A stretch of DNA of 64,000 bases from Oncomelania hupensis (Eukaryota; Mollusca; Gastropoda; Littorinimorpha; Pomatiopsidae): contig CM072522.1 of the NCBI GenBank assembly GCA_036898135.1, positions 3,179,421 to 3,243,420 of the forward strand, given 5' to 3'. Under the pieces are notes generated by a model, which saw only the letters and a program-made list of their open reading frames with translations, was not told the DNA's origin and ran no database searches. Position numbers and translations under genes: made by a program. Every line of letters starts with the position of its first letter. The stretch's first letter is position 1. Below are positions 20,741-32,400 of the stretch, piece by piece.

Positions 20741-23700
20741 CCTATCCTATCCTATCCTGTCCCATAACCCGAAGGTCGTAGGGGCACCACAGATGATCGC
20801 TTAACCAGCATACTCCATCTTTCTCTGTCCTCAGCAGCCCTCATGGCTTCGCTCAGTGTCAAACCAGTCCATTCTCGAATGTTGTCCTCCCACCTCTTTT
20901 TCGGTCTCCCCCTTCTTCTACCTCCTTGCACTGTGCCTTGCAGAATGGTCTTTGCAAGGCCTGATGATCTGGTGACGTGGCCATACCATCGGAGTTTCCG
21001 TTTCTTCACCACTGTGAGCAGGTCATCGTGTTGTCCAATGGCTTGTGTGATGGTCTGTCGGACTTCAACGTTGGTGATGTGTTGGGTATAGGAAATGCAC
21101 AGAAGTCTTCTGTAGCACCTCATCTCCATGCTTTGTATTCTTCGTTGGAGATCTGCTGTGAGGGTCCATGCTTCGCAAGCATATAGGAAGATGGAGATGA
21201 CCAGAGATCGCAGCAGTCTTACTTTGGAATGTAGACTGATGGTTCTGTCTTTCCAAATGGGCTTCAACCTTGTCAGGGCAGCAGTTGTTTGTGCGATCCT
21301 GGAGAGGACTTCCTGTCGAGACCCATTGTCTGACACAATGGCTCCTAAATATTTGAAGCTGTGCACTGTGTTGAGGGATTGGCCTTGTACTTTGATGTCC
21401 GTGTTGATGCCATTGGTGTTGTTGGTCATCATTTTGGTCTTCTCTGCACTTATTTCCATTCCATAAGCTCTGGAGGTGGTGTCAAGCCTCTGTACAAGCT
21501 GTTCAAGTTCTTGTTCCTCTCCAGCCAATCCATCAATATCATCCGCAAAACGAAGATTGGAGATTGCTCTGCCCCCTATGCTGACTGTGCCTTCGTGATC
21601 TGCAAGAGCATCTGACATGATGCGCTCTAGGAAGATGTTGAAGAGTGTTGGAGAGAGTAGGCATCCTTGACGCACACCGATTGTTGTTCTGAACCAGTTC
21701 CCGATGACGCTGTTATGGAGGACTGCACTGGTAGCCTTGTCATACAGGCTTTTGATGACTTCTATGATTTTAGGGCTGATGTTGTACACTTTCATGGTTG
21801 CCCATAGAGCTGCATGCCAGACTCGGTCAAATGCCTTCTTGAAGTCTATGAACACATGATATAGATGTTGTTGGTGCTGTAGGTATTTCTCACAGATTAT
21901 TCTGAGGTTGAAAATCTGTTCAGTGGTACTTCGCCCTGCCATGAATCCTGCTTGTTCTTCAGCTATGATTTGTTCAGCTTGTGGTTTCAACCTGTTGAGT
22001 ATTATTTTCAGGAGGACCTTGCTGGGATGGCTGATGAGGCTGATGGTGCGGTAATTTTCACACTCCTGAAGGTTACCTTTTTTAGGAAGAGTGATGACAA
22101 GCGACTGGGTCCATGGTGTAGGCCATTCCCCACTCTGCCAGATCTTGTTACAGATAGTGGTGAGAGCATCAGTCATCGCTTCTCCTCCTGCTTGTAGCAG
22201 TTCCGCTGGTATGTTGTCCACTCCCGCTGACTTCCCTTTCTTCAGCGATTGCACTGCTGCCTCAACTTCTTCCCGGAGAATTGGGAGGATTTCTTCTTCT
22301 TCTCTGCTCTCGGGACATGCTAGAACTGATGGGTCTCCATTTGGTGTATGGTTGTAAAGGTCAGAGCAGTACTCTGTCCATCTGTCCAAGACTTCTTGTT
22401 CTTCTGTAAGGCAAATGCCAGACTTGCTTTGGATAGTGGAGACTTTGGGCTGTTTAACACTTGTCAGCCGCTTCACAGTCTGGTAGGCCTTCTTGCTGTT
22501 GTTCTTGTTCAGATTGTTCTCTATTTCCTGGCATTGATCTTCTATCCAGTTCTCCTTTGCTGTGCGCATGCCTTTTCGGATGTCATTGTTGATTTTTCGG
22601 TAGACATCAGCTCCCTGTGAGGTGTTCTTTTTCTTTTTTAACTCTCTTCGTTTATCACACAGATCCAAAAGTTCAGGTGTGATCCACGGCTTCTTCTTTG
22701 GTCGGTGCTTGCCAAGGATCTCAGTGGCGGCATCTGTTACAGCTGAGTTGAAGGTATTGGTCATGGTGTTGACATCTACTTCGCCTGCCCCCAAAATAAG
22801 CAGTGGTGCAAATTTCCCTCCAATTGTGGCCTGAAATATTTTTGCCACCTCCGGGTCTTGCAGTTTGTCCAGGTCGAACTTCAGCCTAGTGCACTTTGCT
22901 GTATTTACTCTCTTCAAATGGAGCCGGAAAGACATCATCACGAGATCGTGGTCACTTCCAATGTCTGCTCCTGGAAAAGTGCGTGTCCTGCCAATGTTGA
23001 TGCTTGATCTGAAGCGTTTCTTGACCATGATGTAGTCGATCTGGTTGTGATGTTCCCCGCCGGGACTGTGCCATGTCCATCGTCTGGATTTTTTGTGGAG
23101 ACCAAGCGTGTTTGCCAGTACCAGATTGTTGTATCTGGCAAACTCCAATAGCCTCAGACCCCTGTCATTTGTCTCGTTGTTGCAGTGGGGTCCGCATGTG
23201 TCTCCCCAGTTGCGGTGCGCATCTTGGCCAACCTTGGCATTCCAGTCGCCTTGCACTATGACTATGTCCTTCTTCGGCACTTGGTCAAGGACCGCCTGTA
23301 TATTTTCATAAAAATCCTCCACTTCGCTGTCTTCATAGTCTGATGTTGGGGCATAGGCCTGGATGATGGTAATGTTGAAAGGGGTTGCTCTCAGACGGAT
23401 GGTAATGAGTCTACTGGAGACTGGGCGGCAACCCATGACAGTGGCTAGAATGTTCTTGTGGACCAAGAATCCAACGCCGTGTTCGTGCCTGTCATCTCTA
23501 CCGCTGAAATAGAGCTTGTGGCCTTTGTCAGTCGTTGTTTCACCTAGGCCTTTCCAGCGCAGTTCGCTGATACCTAGAACGTTCCATCGATAGTGGTCCA
23601 GCTCGTGGGCCAGTTCTTCTAATTTTCCTTCCGCAGTTAGGGTCCTGACGTTCCAGGTTCCTATGACGATGTTGTTTCTCGTGCGGATCTTGCTATATTG

Positions 23701-24097
23701 TCCATCAGTAGCATACTTAACACCTCCGTCCTGGTGGCCAACGGAAGGCGCGGTCCTTGTGCCGGGTGACGGCCCGGGCGACGACCGATCCGGTATGGAA
23801 TTAGTGGATTGTGTCATCATGTAGTGTGTCTTGGGCAAAAAAGACCTGGCAGGGCCCAATCCTCTCCAGGCTGTTGGCCACAGCCGAAATCCACGAATAC
23901 AGTGTGGCTCGCCTTGGCCCTGAGCACGTGGTCGTTGAACCTGTAGTAACGTGAGGTTCCTCCGCCCTGGCCGGTGACTTCTGTGTAGAAGACTTTCGCC
24001 CAGTGATGCCGTGCTAACATCACCCCTGTTAGTCGCCTCTTACGACACGCCGGGAAACGTTGGGTCTATTCTATTTGCCCGAACCCACAGAGCTAAC
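20741..24097 (-). mobile_element. Full-length RTE-type LINE with 10-bp target duplication
   Basis: A 3357-bp element whose 3' end (left) carries the family's tandem TCCTA repeats, that is (AGGAT)n on its own strand. It is flanked by tatgtagctt at 20731-20740 and 24098-24107. The 5' UTR (about 23860-24097) contains the minus-strand block gtgtcgtaagaggcgactaa. One uninterrupted ORF spans nearly the whole element. Intact ORF, clean target duplication and near-identity to other copies in the window indicate a young and possibly competent copy. Confidence 0.95.
20752..23859 (-). CDS. RTE LINE endonuclease-reverse transcriptase, intact 1035 aa
   Basis: An APE-type endonuclease occupies about residues 60-290: IGTWNVRTL, LGISELRWKG, GVGFLVHKNI, VIVQGDWNAKVG, and IGSDHDLVMM carrying the catalytic His. 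A basic linker follows, then RT at about 540-800 (KSAGVDNIPAELL, NYRTISLISHPSKVLLK, QAGFMAGRSTTEQIFNL, FIDFKKAFDRVWH, GVRQGCLLSPTLFNI). The catalytic FADD is at about 771-774. The C-terminal region has KLRWYGHVTRS and KKRWEDNIREWTGL. Length and single-ORF structure fit RTE elements. The N-terminal Met at 23859 is chosen as the first in frame; a later start is possible. The protein nicks target DNA and copies its RNA there. Confidence 0.93.
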   Translation of the reverse strand: MGPARSFLPKTHYMMTQSTNSIPDRSSPGPSPGTRTAPSVGHQDGGVKYATDGQYSKIRTRNNIVIGTWNVRTLTAEGKLEELAHELDHYRWNVLGISELRWKGLGETTTDKGHKLYFSGRDDRHEHGVGFLVHKNILATVMGCRPVSSRLITIRLRATPFNITIIQAYAPTSDYEDSEVEDFYENIQAVLDQVPKKDIVIVQGDWNAKVGQDAHRNWGDTCGPHCNNETNDRGLRLLEFARYNNLVLANTLGLHKKSRRWTWHSPGGEHHNQIDYIMVKKRFRSSINIGRTRTFPGADIGSDHDLVMMSFRLHLKRVNTAKCTRLKFDLDKLQDPEVAKIFQATIGGKFAPLLILGAGEVDVNTMTNTFNSAVTDAATEILGKHRPKKKPWITPELLDLCDKRRELKKKKNTSQGADVYRKINNDIRKGMRTAKENWIEDQCQEIENNLNKNNSKKAYQTVKRLTSVKQPKVSTIQSKSGICLTEEQEVLDRWTEYCSDLYNHTPNGDPSVLACPESREEEEILPILREEVEAAVQSLKKGKSAGVDNIPAELLQAGGEAMTDALTTICNKIWQSGEWPTPWTQSLVITLPKKGNLQECENYRTISLISHPSKVLLKIILNRLKPQAEQIIAEEQAGFMAGRSTTEQIFNLRIICEKYLQHQQHLYHVFIDFKKAFDRVWHAALWATMKVYNISPKIIEVIKSLYDKATSAVLHNSVIGNWFRTTIGVRQGCLLSPTLFNIFLERIMSDALADHEGTVSIGGRAISNLRFADDIDGLAGEEQELEQLVQRLDTTSRAYGMEISAEKTKMMTNNTNGINTDIKVQGQSLNTVHSFKYLGAIVSDNGSRQEVLSRIAQTTAALTRLKPIWKDRTISLHSKVRLLRSLVISIFLYACEAWTLTADLQRRIQSMEMRCYRRLLCISYTQHITNVEVRQTITQAIGQHDDLLTVVKKRKLRWYGHVTRSSGLAKTILQGTVQGGRRRGRPKKRWEDNIREWTGLTLSEAMRAAEDRERWSMLVKRSSVVPLRPSGYGTG

Positions 24098-24107
24098 TAT
24101 GTAGCTT

Positions 24108-25383
24108 ACTCAGCCAATATGACCAGGGTCTCTTAAGCGATAAGTAGCCTATGCGACTCATATCTCTATTGGATCTACCCTGTTGCGTCTCTGACACGCT
24201 AAAGTCAAGACGTAACCGAGCGTGTCTCCCAAGTAAGACAGGTGAGAGGAATTCCAAAAAGAAGATTCAAATGTAATCCTGTAGGAACGAGATTAACTAG
24301 AAACGAGAATTAAACGATTGGTCAGAGGACGTAGAACCCCCTGCATAGCCCCGGACCCTAAACTTTAACTCGTCAGTCGAATACGAAGTATGAAGCCAGG
24401 AGGGTCAAAGTAACAAACTGCAGTGAACCATAACGCCTCAGCCTCATCAAGAAAAGTGATAAGACTAGAGATGGTTTCACGATTCCCAGAGACTAGAAGT
24501 AAGTTAACACTAGTAGTTTTGATACTGTATGTTTATATATATTATAATGATTGCCATATCTTAGTGTGTTCATGTTATATATAGATTTACAGAAACTGAT
24601 TATTGTTTCTGACACATTGTGCATGTTGATTGACATATCTTAGCCTTAAGATTCGGATCGAAGTGTGCATATGGGAAACTCGGCAGGTGTCTGATGCTAT
24701 AGACTCTTTGCAGAGGGTACCGCATACCCATATCTGAAAAGAATATTGTAGCCAAAGTTCTGAATTTTACAGTTCAGCTCTGGGAAGGTTTGTGGAGTCA
24801 ACTCATGACGCTTGCTCCCGTGGAAGAGAAAAAGATCATCTAGAATCTACCTCGCCACTTCAAGCACCATACATGACTCACCCGATCATCCTGAGAGGCA
24901 AGAACCCTCAACTTGATCGACGGACTCAAGCACACGCCACTGCGTACCAGCTAAGTCTCCCTGAAAATGCAAACTGAGATCTAACCCACCTCGGACCCAT
25001 ATTCGACCACCAGAAATATAGTATTAGACTACAAAAACCAGAACAATATATTAGAACTGCTTAGCAAGTGATGAAGAAGAACTGCTAAAGAAATTACCCA
25101 GCACATTGAACAATTATAATTATTAATTTACATTTAAATGAAGTAATGTTAGAATTTGTGTTGACTATATAAAAGTTGAAATCACCTACATACGACTGGT
25201 GTCATTCTATTTGTATCGTTTTGTGTCTACTAGTTGTTCTTCTCTTCAGACCAAGTAATCTAGTCCTTTGATTAGTAATAAGCATTTCTTAAAGTGAGCC
25301 AAATGATACTTTAAAGCCCGAGAACAAATATAAATTTTATGTGACCAAGCACCGTGATTAGTCTCTCACACCGCATTAGAATT
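24108..25383. other. Possible remainder of 3' LTR / unassigned
   Basis: No ORF of note. A TATA-like actatataaaag lies at about 25164. This is the natural place for the rest of the 3' LTR broken by the RTE, but no direct match to the 5' LTR fragment was found, only the inverted one at 25384. Confidence 0.35.
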
Positions 25384-25486
25384 CTGGTAAAAGAACGGCT
25401 GATAGAGGTAGCCTAACGACCAATCTATCTACAAGTCTTACTCCCCTGGTAAGATAAACATATCTTCCCCAGAATATCATCACAGA
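25384..25486 (-). repeat. Inverted copy of the 5' LTR end
   Basis: The reverse complement of 25384-25486 matches 15694-15800 with roughly 10% differences (ctggggaagata..., ggctacctctatcagccgtt, cttttaccagaatt). It could mark an inverted LTR, a second LTR element in opposite orientation, or a terminal inverted repeat. Confidence 0.8.
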
Positions 25487-26860
25487 TATGTTCAGACAAG
25501 AATGGTAAGCAGCTATTGATGAGAAAGACATATATGCATTGTTTTGTTTATGTAAATGAGACTGTGATTAAGAGGCGTACATTGTACATATTGATATTTA
25601 TTATTTTCCGGTAGCTTTAACACAGTTTAGATTTGGAGTTCTATCAAATAATAAATAACATGCACAAGTACAATACGAATGTATTAGATAAGATGTGTTG
25701 CTGTTGTTGTTATTTGTAAAATAAAAAGCAGCCTGAAGATGAATATCACTTTGTTTTTGACTGCGCATTTTTTGAATTGCATGTAAGATTTATTAGTAAT
25801 GATACCACTGTGGCACAATTGTTGTAGAACTATGACACTTCCACAGTCATGTCGCGCTTTAAAGGCCCCAATTCGAAGGCTTTTACTTTTAGCGAAAACG
25901 GGTTTACCCTCAAATTCGCAATAAATGATAAAGCGTTGCTCAAACCAACCGCTAAAATGAGAAGTTTCCATTTCTGTTCTGACAGGGAGTTATTTCCCCT
26001 GTTTTTACCGTACAGCCGTGTGACCTTTGAGTCTATTTGTGAGTGAACCACGCAGCATGAGATGTGCGTCCTTGGTGTCTGGGGTAGGGTAATGTCGGTT
26101 TTATTAACCTAAAACTAAAATCTTTACAAGCAATTGTTTTAAGGGTTCTGTCTCTTGATATATGTTATTTTAGCTAAAGAATGTTGACTGGCTAGCCAAC
26201 GGCTATTGCTATTAAAAGGCACAAAAACTGCGGATTTTATTCATTTTAAAAATAATTATACTTTGTAAATATTTTTTTTAATTATTATTTTTGTTTTGTT
26301 TTGCTGTAAGCTTGTTCAGTGGGGCAACACTCACTGTGAATATTAAAAGGATCTGTAGAAAGGGCGTAGTCAAAGTAGGTCACTTTAAGCAAATTTATTC
26401 ATTATGCAGCAGTACGAAGACCAAAATTTGGTAAAGCAACGTTGGATTAATAAAACTGTATTACTAAATTTATTTACCTATTTATTTATTTATCTATGTA
26501 TTTATGTGTTAATTTATATATCTGTACATCATTGTTCATAGATTTATTTCTTGGGGCATCCTTTCGTCATTGTGAATTGCTACAATATATTCAATTACAA
26601 TGTTAAAAAAACCAAACATGTTTTTAAATATTTCAAAACATAATTAAGAACATTACTGTATACATTTATATACAAAATGACATGTATGTATTGTCGATCT
26701 ATATGTGTTCATCTTATTAGCGAGCTACAGTAACAATGTATAGTTTGATACCAGCGTTGCTTTGTAGTTTTTGTCAGTTTTAAATAATTGTGGTTTTTTT
26801 GTTGTGTGTATGTGAGAGATTGTGAAAAAATAACCTTCCTCTGCCTCTGTTGTCCACTTT
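25487..26860. other. No gene seen
   Basis: AT-rich DNA with only short frames. No domain, tRNA or terminal repeats recognised. Confidence 0.6.
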
Positions 26861-26896
26861 GCCTATGGACCCAAGGCCGTGAAATGCATTAAATTC

Positions 26897-27100
26897 CCCC
26901 CCCTCTCTCTCTCTCTCTCTCCCTCTCTCTCTCTCTCCCTCTCTCTCTCTTTGTGTGTGTGTGTATCCCTCTCGCTCTGCTCTTTCTCTCGCTTTGTCTC
27001 TCTCTCTCTCTCTGCTCTGTCTGTCTTTATCTTCTCACTCTCTTTCTGCTCTGTCTGTCTGTCTTGATCTCTCTCACTCTTTATCTCTTCCCTTGTATGC
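26897..27100. repeat. CT-rich microsatellite region
   Basis: Interrupted (CT)n with a GTGTGTGTGTGT stretch at about 26952. Frames here are repeat artefacts. Confidence 0.95.
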
Positions 27101-27420
27101 GCACTGAGCATGACTATCGACATGGATGCTGGCGCTGTACACAACAACATCAACATGATGTTGCACTGGAGTCACTGGAACCACCGAAGTCGTAGCGTTA
27201 GTGATAGAAAAATGAAGATTTGAAGTGAAACTGTTCACATTCGCCATTTGTAGTAATTGTATAGAAAGACAGTTAAGGCGCCCATGTCCCTGAGGCGTCC
27301 CCTTCAGTAAACATCACTGACTCACGCTCATTTAAATCACTATCGTTTTCTCACTACCACTACACTTTCAACTTAAAGCTCTTTCTATGACTGTCTCTCT
27401 ATGTATATCTGTCTGTCTGT

Positions 27421-27422
27421 GT

Positions 27423-27504
<82 letters not shown>

Positions 27505-27545
27505 CTTTCTCTGTCTTCCTCTACGTGTAAATGTATGTTCCGCCC

Positions 27546-27627
<82 letters not shown>
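27421..27627. repeat. (GT)n(GA)n and (CT)n microsatellites
   Basis: GT repeats at 27425-27452 run into GA repeats to about 27502. After 48 unique bases there is a (CT)n tract at 27550-27626. The two purine/pyrimidine tracts are mutually complementary. Confidence 0.97.
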
Positions 27628-27629
<2 letters not shown>

Positions 27630-27683
27630 GTCTGTGAAACATGTAAATGTAATAGCTTTCATTACCCTAATTACACACAAACG

Positions 27684-27760
27684 ATTGATTGATTGATTGA
27701 TTTATTGTTGCTTTAGGTCCAGCGGACTCTTCCGAGCCAAATCAGGACCGGACAACCCCC
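27684..27760 (-). repeat. LINE/SINE 3' end with shared hairpin motif and (GATT)n tail
   Basis: Read on the minus strand, the hairpin-forming sequence ggtcctgatttggctcgg...ccgctggacc is followed by taaagcaacaata and AATC repeats. The same 3' end closes the Nimb-type LINE at 32404. The adjoining 27760-28100 may be its body but was not recognised. Confidence 0.6.
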
Positions 27761-28099
27761 GATCCGCATAAAAGATCTGCCGAAACATCCCTAGTGGGAA
27801 AATTGAATGCCCTCCACCGGCCAGTCACTTTACAATAAAGACATCCCACGCGGGGGACGGCTGAGGGTTGACCTCAACTACGCCAACACCCCGGTTACAA
27901 AAACAAAATAGAATACAACCATCATTATAAATCATCAACAAAACACATACATATAAAATGCCTATAGTGCGAAATAATACAATCATAGGAAGCCCTAGTG
28001 ACCACCCGGCAGAAAGCGTCCAACACTCCCAAGCTGATCCAACAGACCTCATACACAAACAAGGAGTCTTGTCCAGGAAGAGTTTTCAAGAAAAAAGGT

Positions 28100-29400
28100 A
28101 GGTCATTGATCTAGCGAAGAAGAAGAAAGTATAGCAGAGTGATAGGACAGATCAGGAATGGGAAAGAGCAAATGATGAAGACAGCGACAGTGGGAATTTA
28201 AAGCACTAAATTTCCAGAAAGTGGGGATACTATTTATACTGAAACCCCCGGCACTCCAACGGGGGGAACTGTTGCCGCAGTGAATTAGTCATGCCTACAA
28301 AGGCAAGACAGTTTTTCAACTGGGGCTTTCACTGTTCCCTTTATAGGTTAGAACAATCTACAGTGACAAGATTGCTCATGACCCCAAGGGGTACACACAA
28401 ACGAAAGAACGATGACCAACATTCCAGTTATTTGTACTACTAGTACTATACCAATAAGATGCCATGTCAAAGTCACTTTCCTATCCGTCTTATTATTGAA
28501 ATTAATTAAAGCGAGTCTTAACCTTGTCTTTAAACTTTTACGCTAGACAGTATGATCACATGTGAAAGCGTATCTTCTTTCTGGCCGGCGCCGAAGTTTG
28601 CCGAGAATCACGGTGGAAACATCCGAAGTCTGAGGGACGGAGGTAGCTGTATAGGCGCTGTGTTAGTTGACCTACTTAGCATAATCAGTAAGAGGTTGTT
28701 AAACAGTTAATAAACTAAAGACTAGTACGGCGGTGTCTTAAACCACCTGCAGCTTCTCTAATTACCTTTTGCAAGGGCAGTTTAAGTTGTGCACTAACTG
28801 TACTAAACGATGTTTTAGAACGTTCGGACAACATTTAATTCAAATTTCACAAATATCGGACAAAACAAAATGATAATTATGTAAGCAGCTAGTCATCCCC
28901 TAACGTGAATCAGATATATTACACGTGTTATGGCAGTTTGATGAAGGGTCCAGATACGCTTTGCTTAAAGATGCGCTGCGTCAAAAGTGTGTATGGAGGC
29001 CAAAGCAAACAGCCGGAAGACAAGACTTTGCCATTATAGTTGCCGTGCGTGGCGATACTCGTTCTAAGGACAACCAAGTGCTTTAAAATGATCACTTGTC
29101 TTCATAGGAATTCTCCTTATTTAGCGCTTGGCCAATTCAAAGAGTTGCTCAGTGTGCTTGCTGAAGACAATAACTCAAGCCGTCAAATGCGCCAACTTGT
29201 TGATTGATGCGCACCGTCCACGGCCTCAGAATGGAGCGATCCTCAACCATCACCTAAAAGTATGCGCCTTGATTTCACTCATCTAGCAGTCATTATATAA
29301 GGGCAAAATTCAAACACATAATTCATTAAAGGCCGAAATTGACAGAAATCACGTGCTAATAAGATCACAATATTATGACAAACGCTCCAGAGAGAAAGGC
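28100..29400. other. No gene seen
   Basis: Mixed-composition DNA without ORFs above background, recognisable repeats or RNA genes. Confidence 0.6.
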
Positions 29401-29412
29401 AGCAAAGTATAG

Positions 29413-29554
29413 TAGAAGAAGAAGAAGAAGAAGATAGTTGGTTAGTCATTGCTTATAGGGTCCAGCGGACTGCAAAGAGTCGATCGCAGGACCACAGAAG
29501 AAGAAGAAGAAGAAGAAGAAGAAGAAGAAGAAGAAGAAGAAGAAGAAGAAGAAG

Positions 29555-29613
<59 letters not shown>
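29413..29613. repeat. (GAA)n/(CAA)n microsatellites with a shared LINE tail between
   Basis: GAA repeats at 29415-29433, then a copy of the gggtccagcggact hairpin tail (about 29436-29495), then (GAA)n to 29555 and (CAA)n to 29612. Long Cys/Ser/Val frames here are artefacts. Confidence 0.9.
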
Positions 29614-29632
29614 AGAGAGTAAAAAGAAGAAT

Positions 29633-29690
29633 GCATGAATACATTAAAATTGAAGTTTAACGTCCACACCCATCATTAGCGATAGAGAAG
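29633..29690 (-). repeat. SINE 3'-end fragment
   Basis: gaagtttaacgtccacaccc and atcattagcgatagag resemble the end of the minus-strand SINE at 49455-49694 (gaggtttaacgtctacatcc, accattggcaatatgg). Confidence 0.5.
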
Positions 29691-31140
29691 AAGAAAAAAG
29701 ATTTTTTTTTCCAAACTCGCTTTATAATCTCATTAAGTTGATGATAATAATATTTCATTAAAATAGTTATTGTCCAAATAAGTACATAAAATATAAATAC
29801 CTAGCAAACTAAATTAATAATTACCTAGGTAAATAAATAATGTATAAATATACATCTTCCCCCAAAAATATTTACTAAAGAAATAACGATTGTGATTAAA
29901 ATAACTTCAGTTGATGGATGACAATTGTCAAGGGAACAAGTTTGTGTAAAAAAAACAGTAGTGTGTAGTCTCGCCAAAAGGTAGGGACTGGTTAAGTACA
30001 TGACATGATGTTGATGTCGGTTGTAGAGCGTGATCCTCTCCGTCAGTAGACGAGCTCATAGCGCATGTAGAGGGGTGGTGAAGGGGTGTGGGGGGAGTAA
30101 TCCAAAAATAAAGCGAAGCAGCCATTATATGTAACCAAAAAAACACACTAAGGAATGTATACCCATAAGACATGAGATAAATATGCTATTGTCCAACAAA
30201 CATTGGAAAATTTACTTGGACCGTGCATGTAAATAAACATTAGTTATGCAGAGCAAACACAAAGCCAGACCATAAAACATTATAAAATTTATTGTTTATG
30301 GAGAATATAGCCATCTGTTCAGAGGGTACAAACATAAATCCACCAAATAAAACCACTGGCAGCAGAAGAGGGACAATAAGTATTTTGTATCAATCGCCAA
30401 AGACCTCATCTAATAAGGATTTTAATTCCATTCCCTTTTCTTTTGGCGAGACTATCTACTCCTTGTGTTGTACACAATTTGTCTGCCGTTAATATAGTGT
30501 TAAAGGAAAATATTCAAAGAGGCACTCACTTTTTCTCTCCCTTTTTGCTGCTCACTCTCCAAGTCTCGTGTGAAGTCTCGGCCAAGACACTAGGAAAGTT
30601 TGCCGAGACAGTTTTTATAATATATCAGCCGAGACTAAAGCTCTGTCCTACGGCGACTGTACCGTGGGCTGTGATTGAATAGTTGTTTGTGTCGCCTCCA
30701 TTGATTGGTGGAAACCACCCTCTCTCTTCAGACTTGTGATAGATAAGCACAGCATTGACGCGGACTCACTGACTCACTTTTTTCCGCAAGCGGTGCTTCC
30801 GTTACTGCGTCCGCACATGTATCAGCATTCTGGCACTGCAAGTCTTCCAATGGATTGAAATGCATTGGACATATAGACAACAACGATGAATGACGCGTTC
30901 AACGCAGTGAACCAGTTTTGAAGAAAAGTAGAGGGCGTTTCTGTTTTCCATGAACATAAACTATAAAGAGCACATAGGCTGAAGCTGGTAGATTGTATTT
31001 AAAATACAATTTTGTACCTACGTTCTCTCTTTTTTTCCCACCTCCATTTTCCAACTTTATTCAATATAGGCTTCAGTACAGTGGCTGTGCCTGCTCAATT
31101 CAAAGTCGAAAGGACGCAGTGACTGTCGCCGCCATTTTTT
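29691..31140. other. No gene seen
   Basis: AT-rich DNA. A 15-bp inverted repeat (tagtctcgccaaaag at 29967, complement at 30441) and several gtctcggcc/gccgagac words near 30555-30640 are noted, but no element was defined. Confidence 0.55.
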
Positions 31141-31144
31141 TGTT

Positions 31145-31428
31145 GCTGCGGATAGCGCAGTTGGTTGGAGCACTCGCTACTGTGTTGCAAGTTAAGCGGT
31201 TAGCACTTGGATGGGTGACCGCAAAACGTGAAGCGACAAATAGCAACGCCCCCAGTTGACTCAACTGTGACTGAGTACCTACTATCTTAAGGGTGGGGAA
31301 GGTAAAGCAGCGACGGAGAGAGATGGGCATAACCCTCATAACGCTGGCCCAAGATAAGTGTGATCTCCAACATCACGCTCCCCTACGGCCACAAGGCTAT
31401 GGGACTACATTTACCTTTTTTTTTTTTA
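31145..31428 (+). mobile_element. 5S rRNA/tRNA-like chimeric SINE, copy 2
   Basis: Same family as 3001-3298. The A box TAGCGCAGTTGG at 31151-31162 fits the Pol III consensus exactly. It is followed by aagttaagcggttagcactt and ggatgggtgaccgc (5S box C, to 31223), the shared body, and a poly-T tail. About 18 bases of the 5S intermediate element present in copy 1 are missing. No target duplication was resolved. Confidence 0.85.
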
Positions 31429-31429
31429 C

Positions 31430-31944
31430 ACACAACGCAATGATTGTTTCAACATTACAATGCTAATGGTCAAAATAATTTTAAATGAGGTCACATTAAC
31501 TGATGCATCAGAAGATACTTTCAATGATGATACACGATAAAGATAAAATTAATGCAGTGATACGCTATTCCACAAAATAAAAGATGTACATGCACACATA
31601 CACAAAATTAGTTCTTTCCTTCTGCGGCGCCATTGGCCCGTTGCGCTTCAGTCTCAAGTCGATCTCAATTCATGAAAAGTGACGAGTTAAATGTAACTAT
31701 ATAGGCCTGTATATGAGGGATATGATACTACAAGCGCAAAGTAGGAAAGTTCCAGCTAAGGAAAGCATCCAGCACTCTCGATCCCGTGTACAGTTTTGTC
31801 GCAATGTTCCAACACACTATTCTCCTACTACTTCTTCACAGCTTTTCTGCCTCCATATCATATTTATTTTATTTCCAGAGGTGTAAAGCTCTGAAGCTAT
31901 TGTTTTGGGCTTTGTCCGTCCGGCCGGAGGTGATATTTGCGCAC
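31430..31944. other. No gene seen
   Basis: Unrecognised DNA between a SINE and a repeat array. Confidence 0.5.
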
Positions 31945-32400
31945 TTTTCTCTGAAACTAATAGACGAATTTCTTTGAAACTTGGTATTTAGTTAGAAAAT
32001 ATTAAACCCTACCAAATTACAAAAACGTATGCATATCGGGTGAAGTCATCATGGTGACGTCATAATTTGTTTTTGTTTTGTTTTTCTCTAATCCTATTTT
32101 CTCCAAAACTACTGGAGGGATTTGGTTCAAATTTGGTATGTACTTAGACTTCACCAAGGTAAATCCAAACTTATGCAAATAGAGTGACGTAATCATTATG
32201 ACGGAATATTTTTTAAAGAACTTTTTTTATTTATTTAATCTTCCTATGTATAGTGTACAGATGCCTTGTACCTTAAACGAAACTGTGGTATATTGAGTTT
32301 TCTCCAAAACTACTGGACGTAATGGGTTCAAGTTTGATGTATACATAGATTTTCCCTATGACCCCAACGTAAACCCAAACTTATGAAAATCGAGTGTCAT
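31945..32400. repeat. Diverged ~170-200 bp tandem units
   Basis: Three units begin with ctctgaaactaatagacgaa (about 31950), ctccaaaactactggaggga (about 32101) and ctccaaaactactggacgta (about 32303). Each is followed by ggttcaaatttggtatg-like and caaacttatgcaaat-like blocks. They share the ctcaaaaactactg...tttggta pattern with 14546-15262. Confidence 0.7.

Noticed and set aside
20843..23311. Many plus-strand frames opposite the RTE ORF
   Set aside because: They are antisense shadows of the intact minus-strand LINE coding sequence.
29442..29669. Long poly-Cys/Ser and poly-Val/Leu reading frames
   Set aside because: They are translations of (GAA)n/(CAA)n microsatellites.
29967..30455. 15-bp inverted repeat as a MITE
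   Set aside because: The inverted words are internal, with no target duplication or terminal position that I could define.
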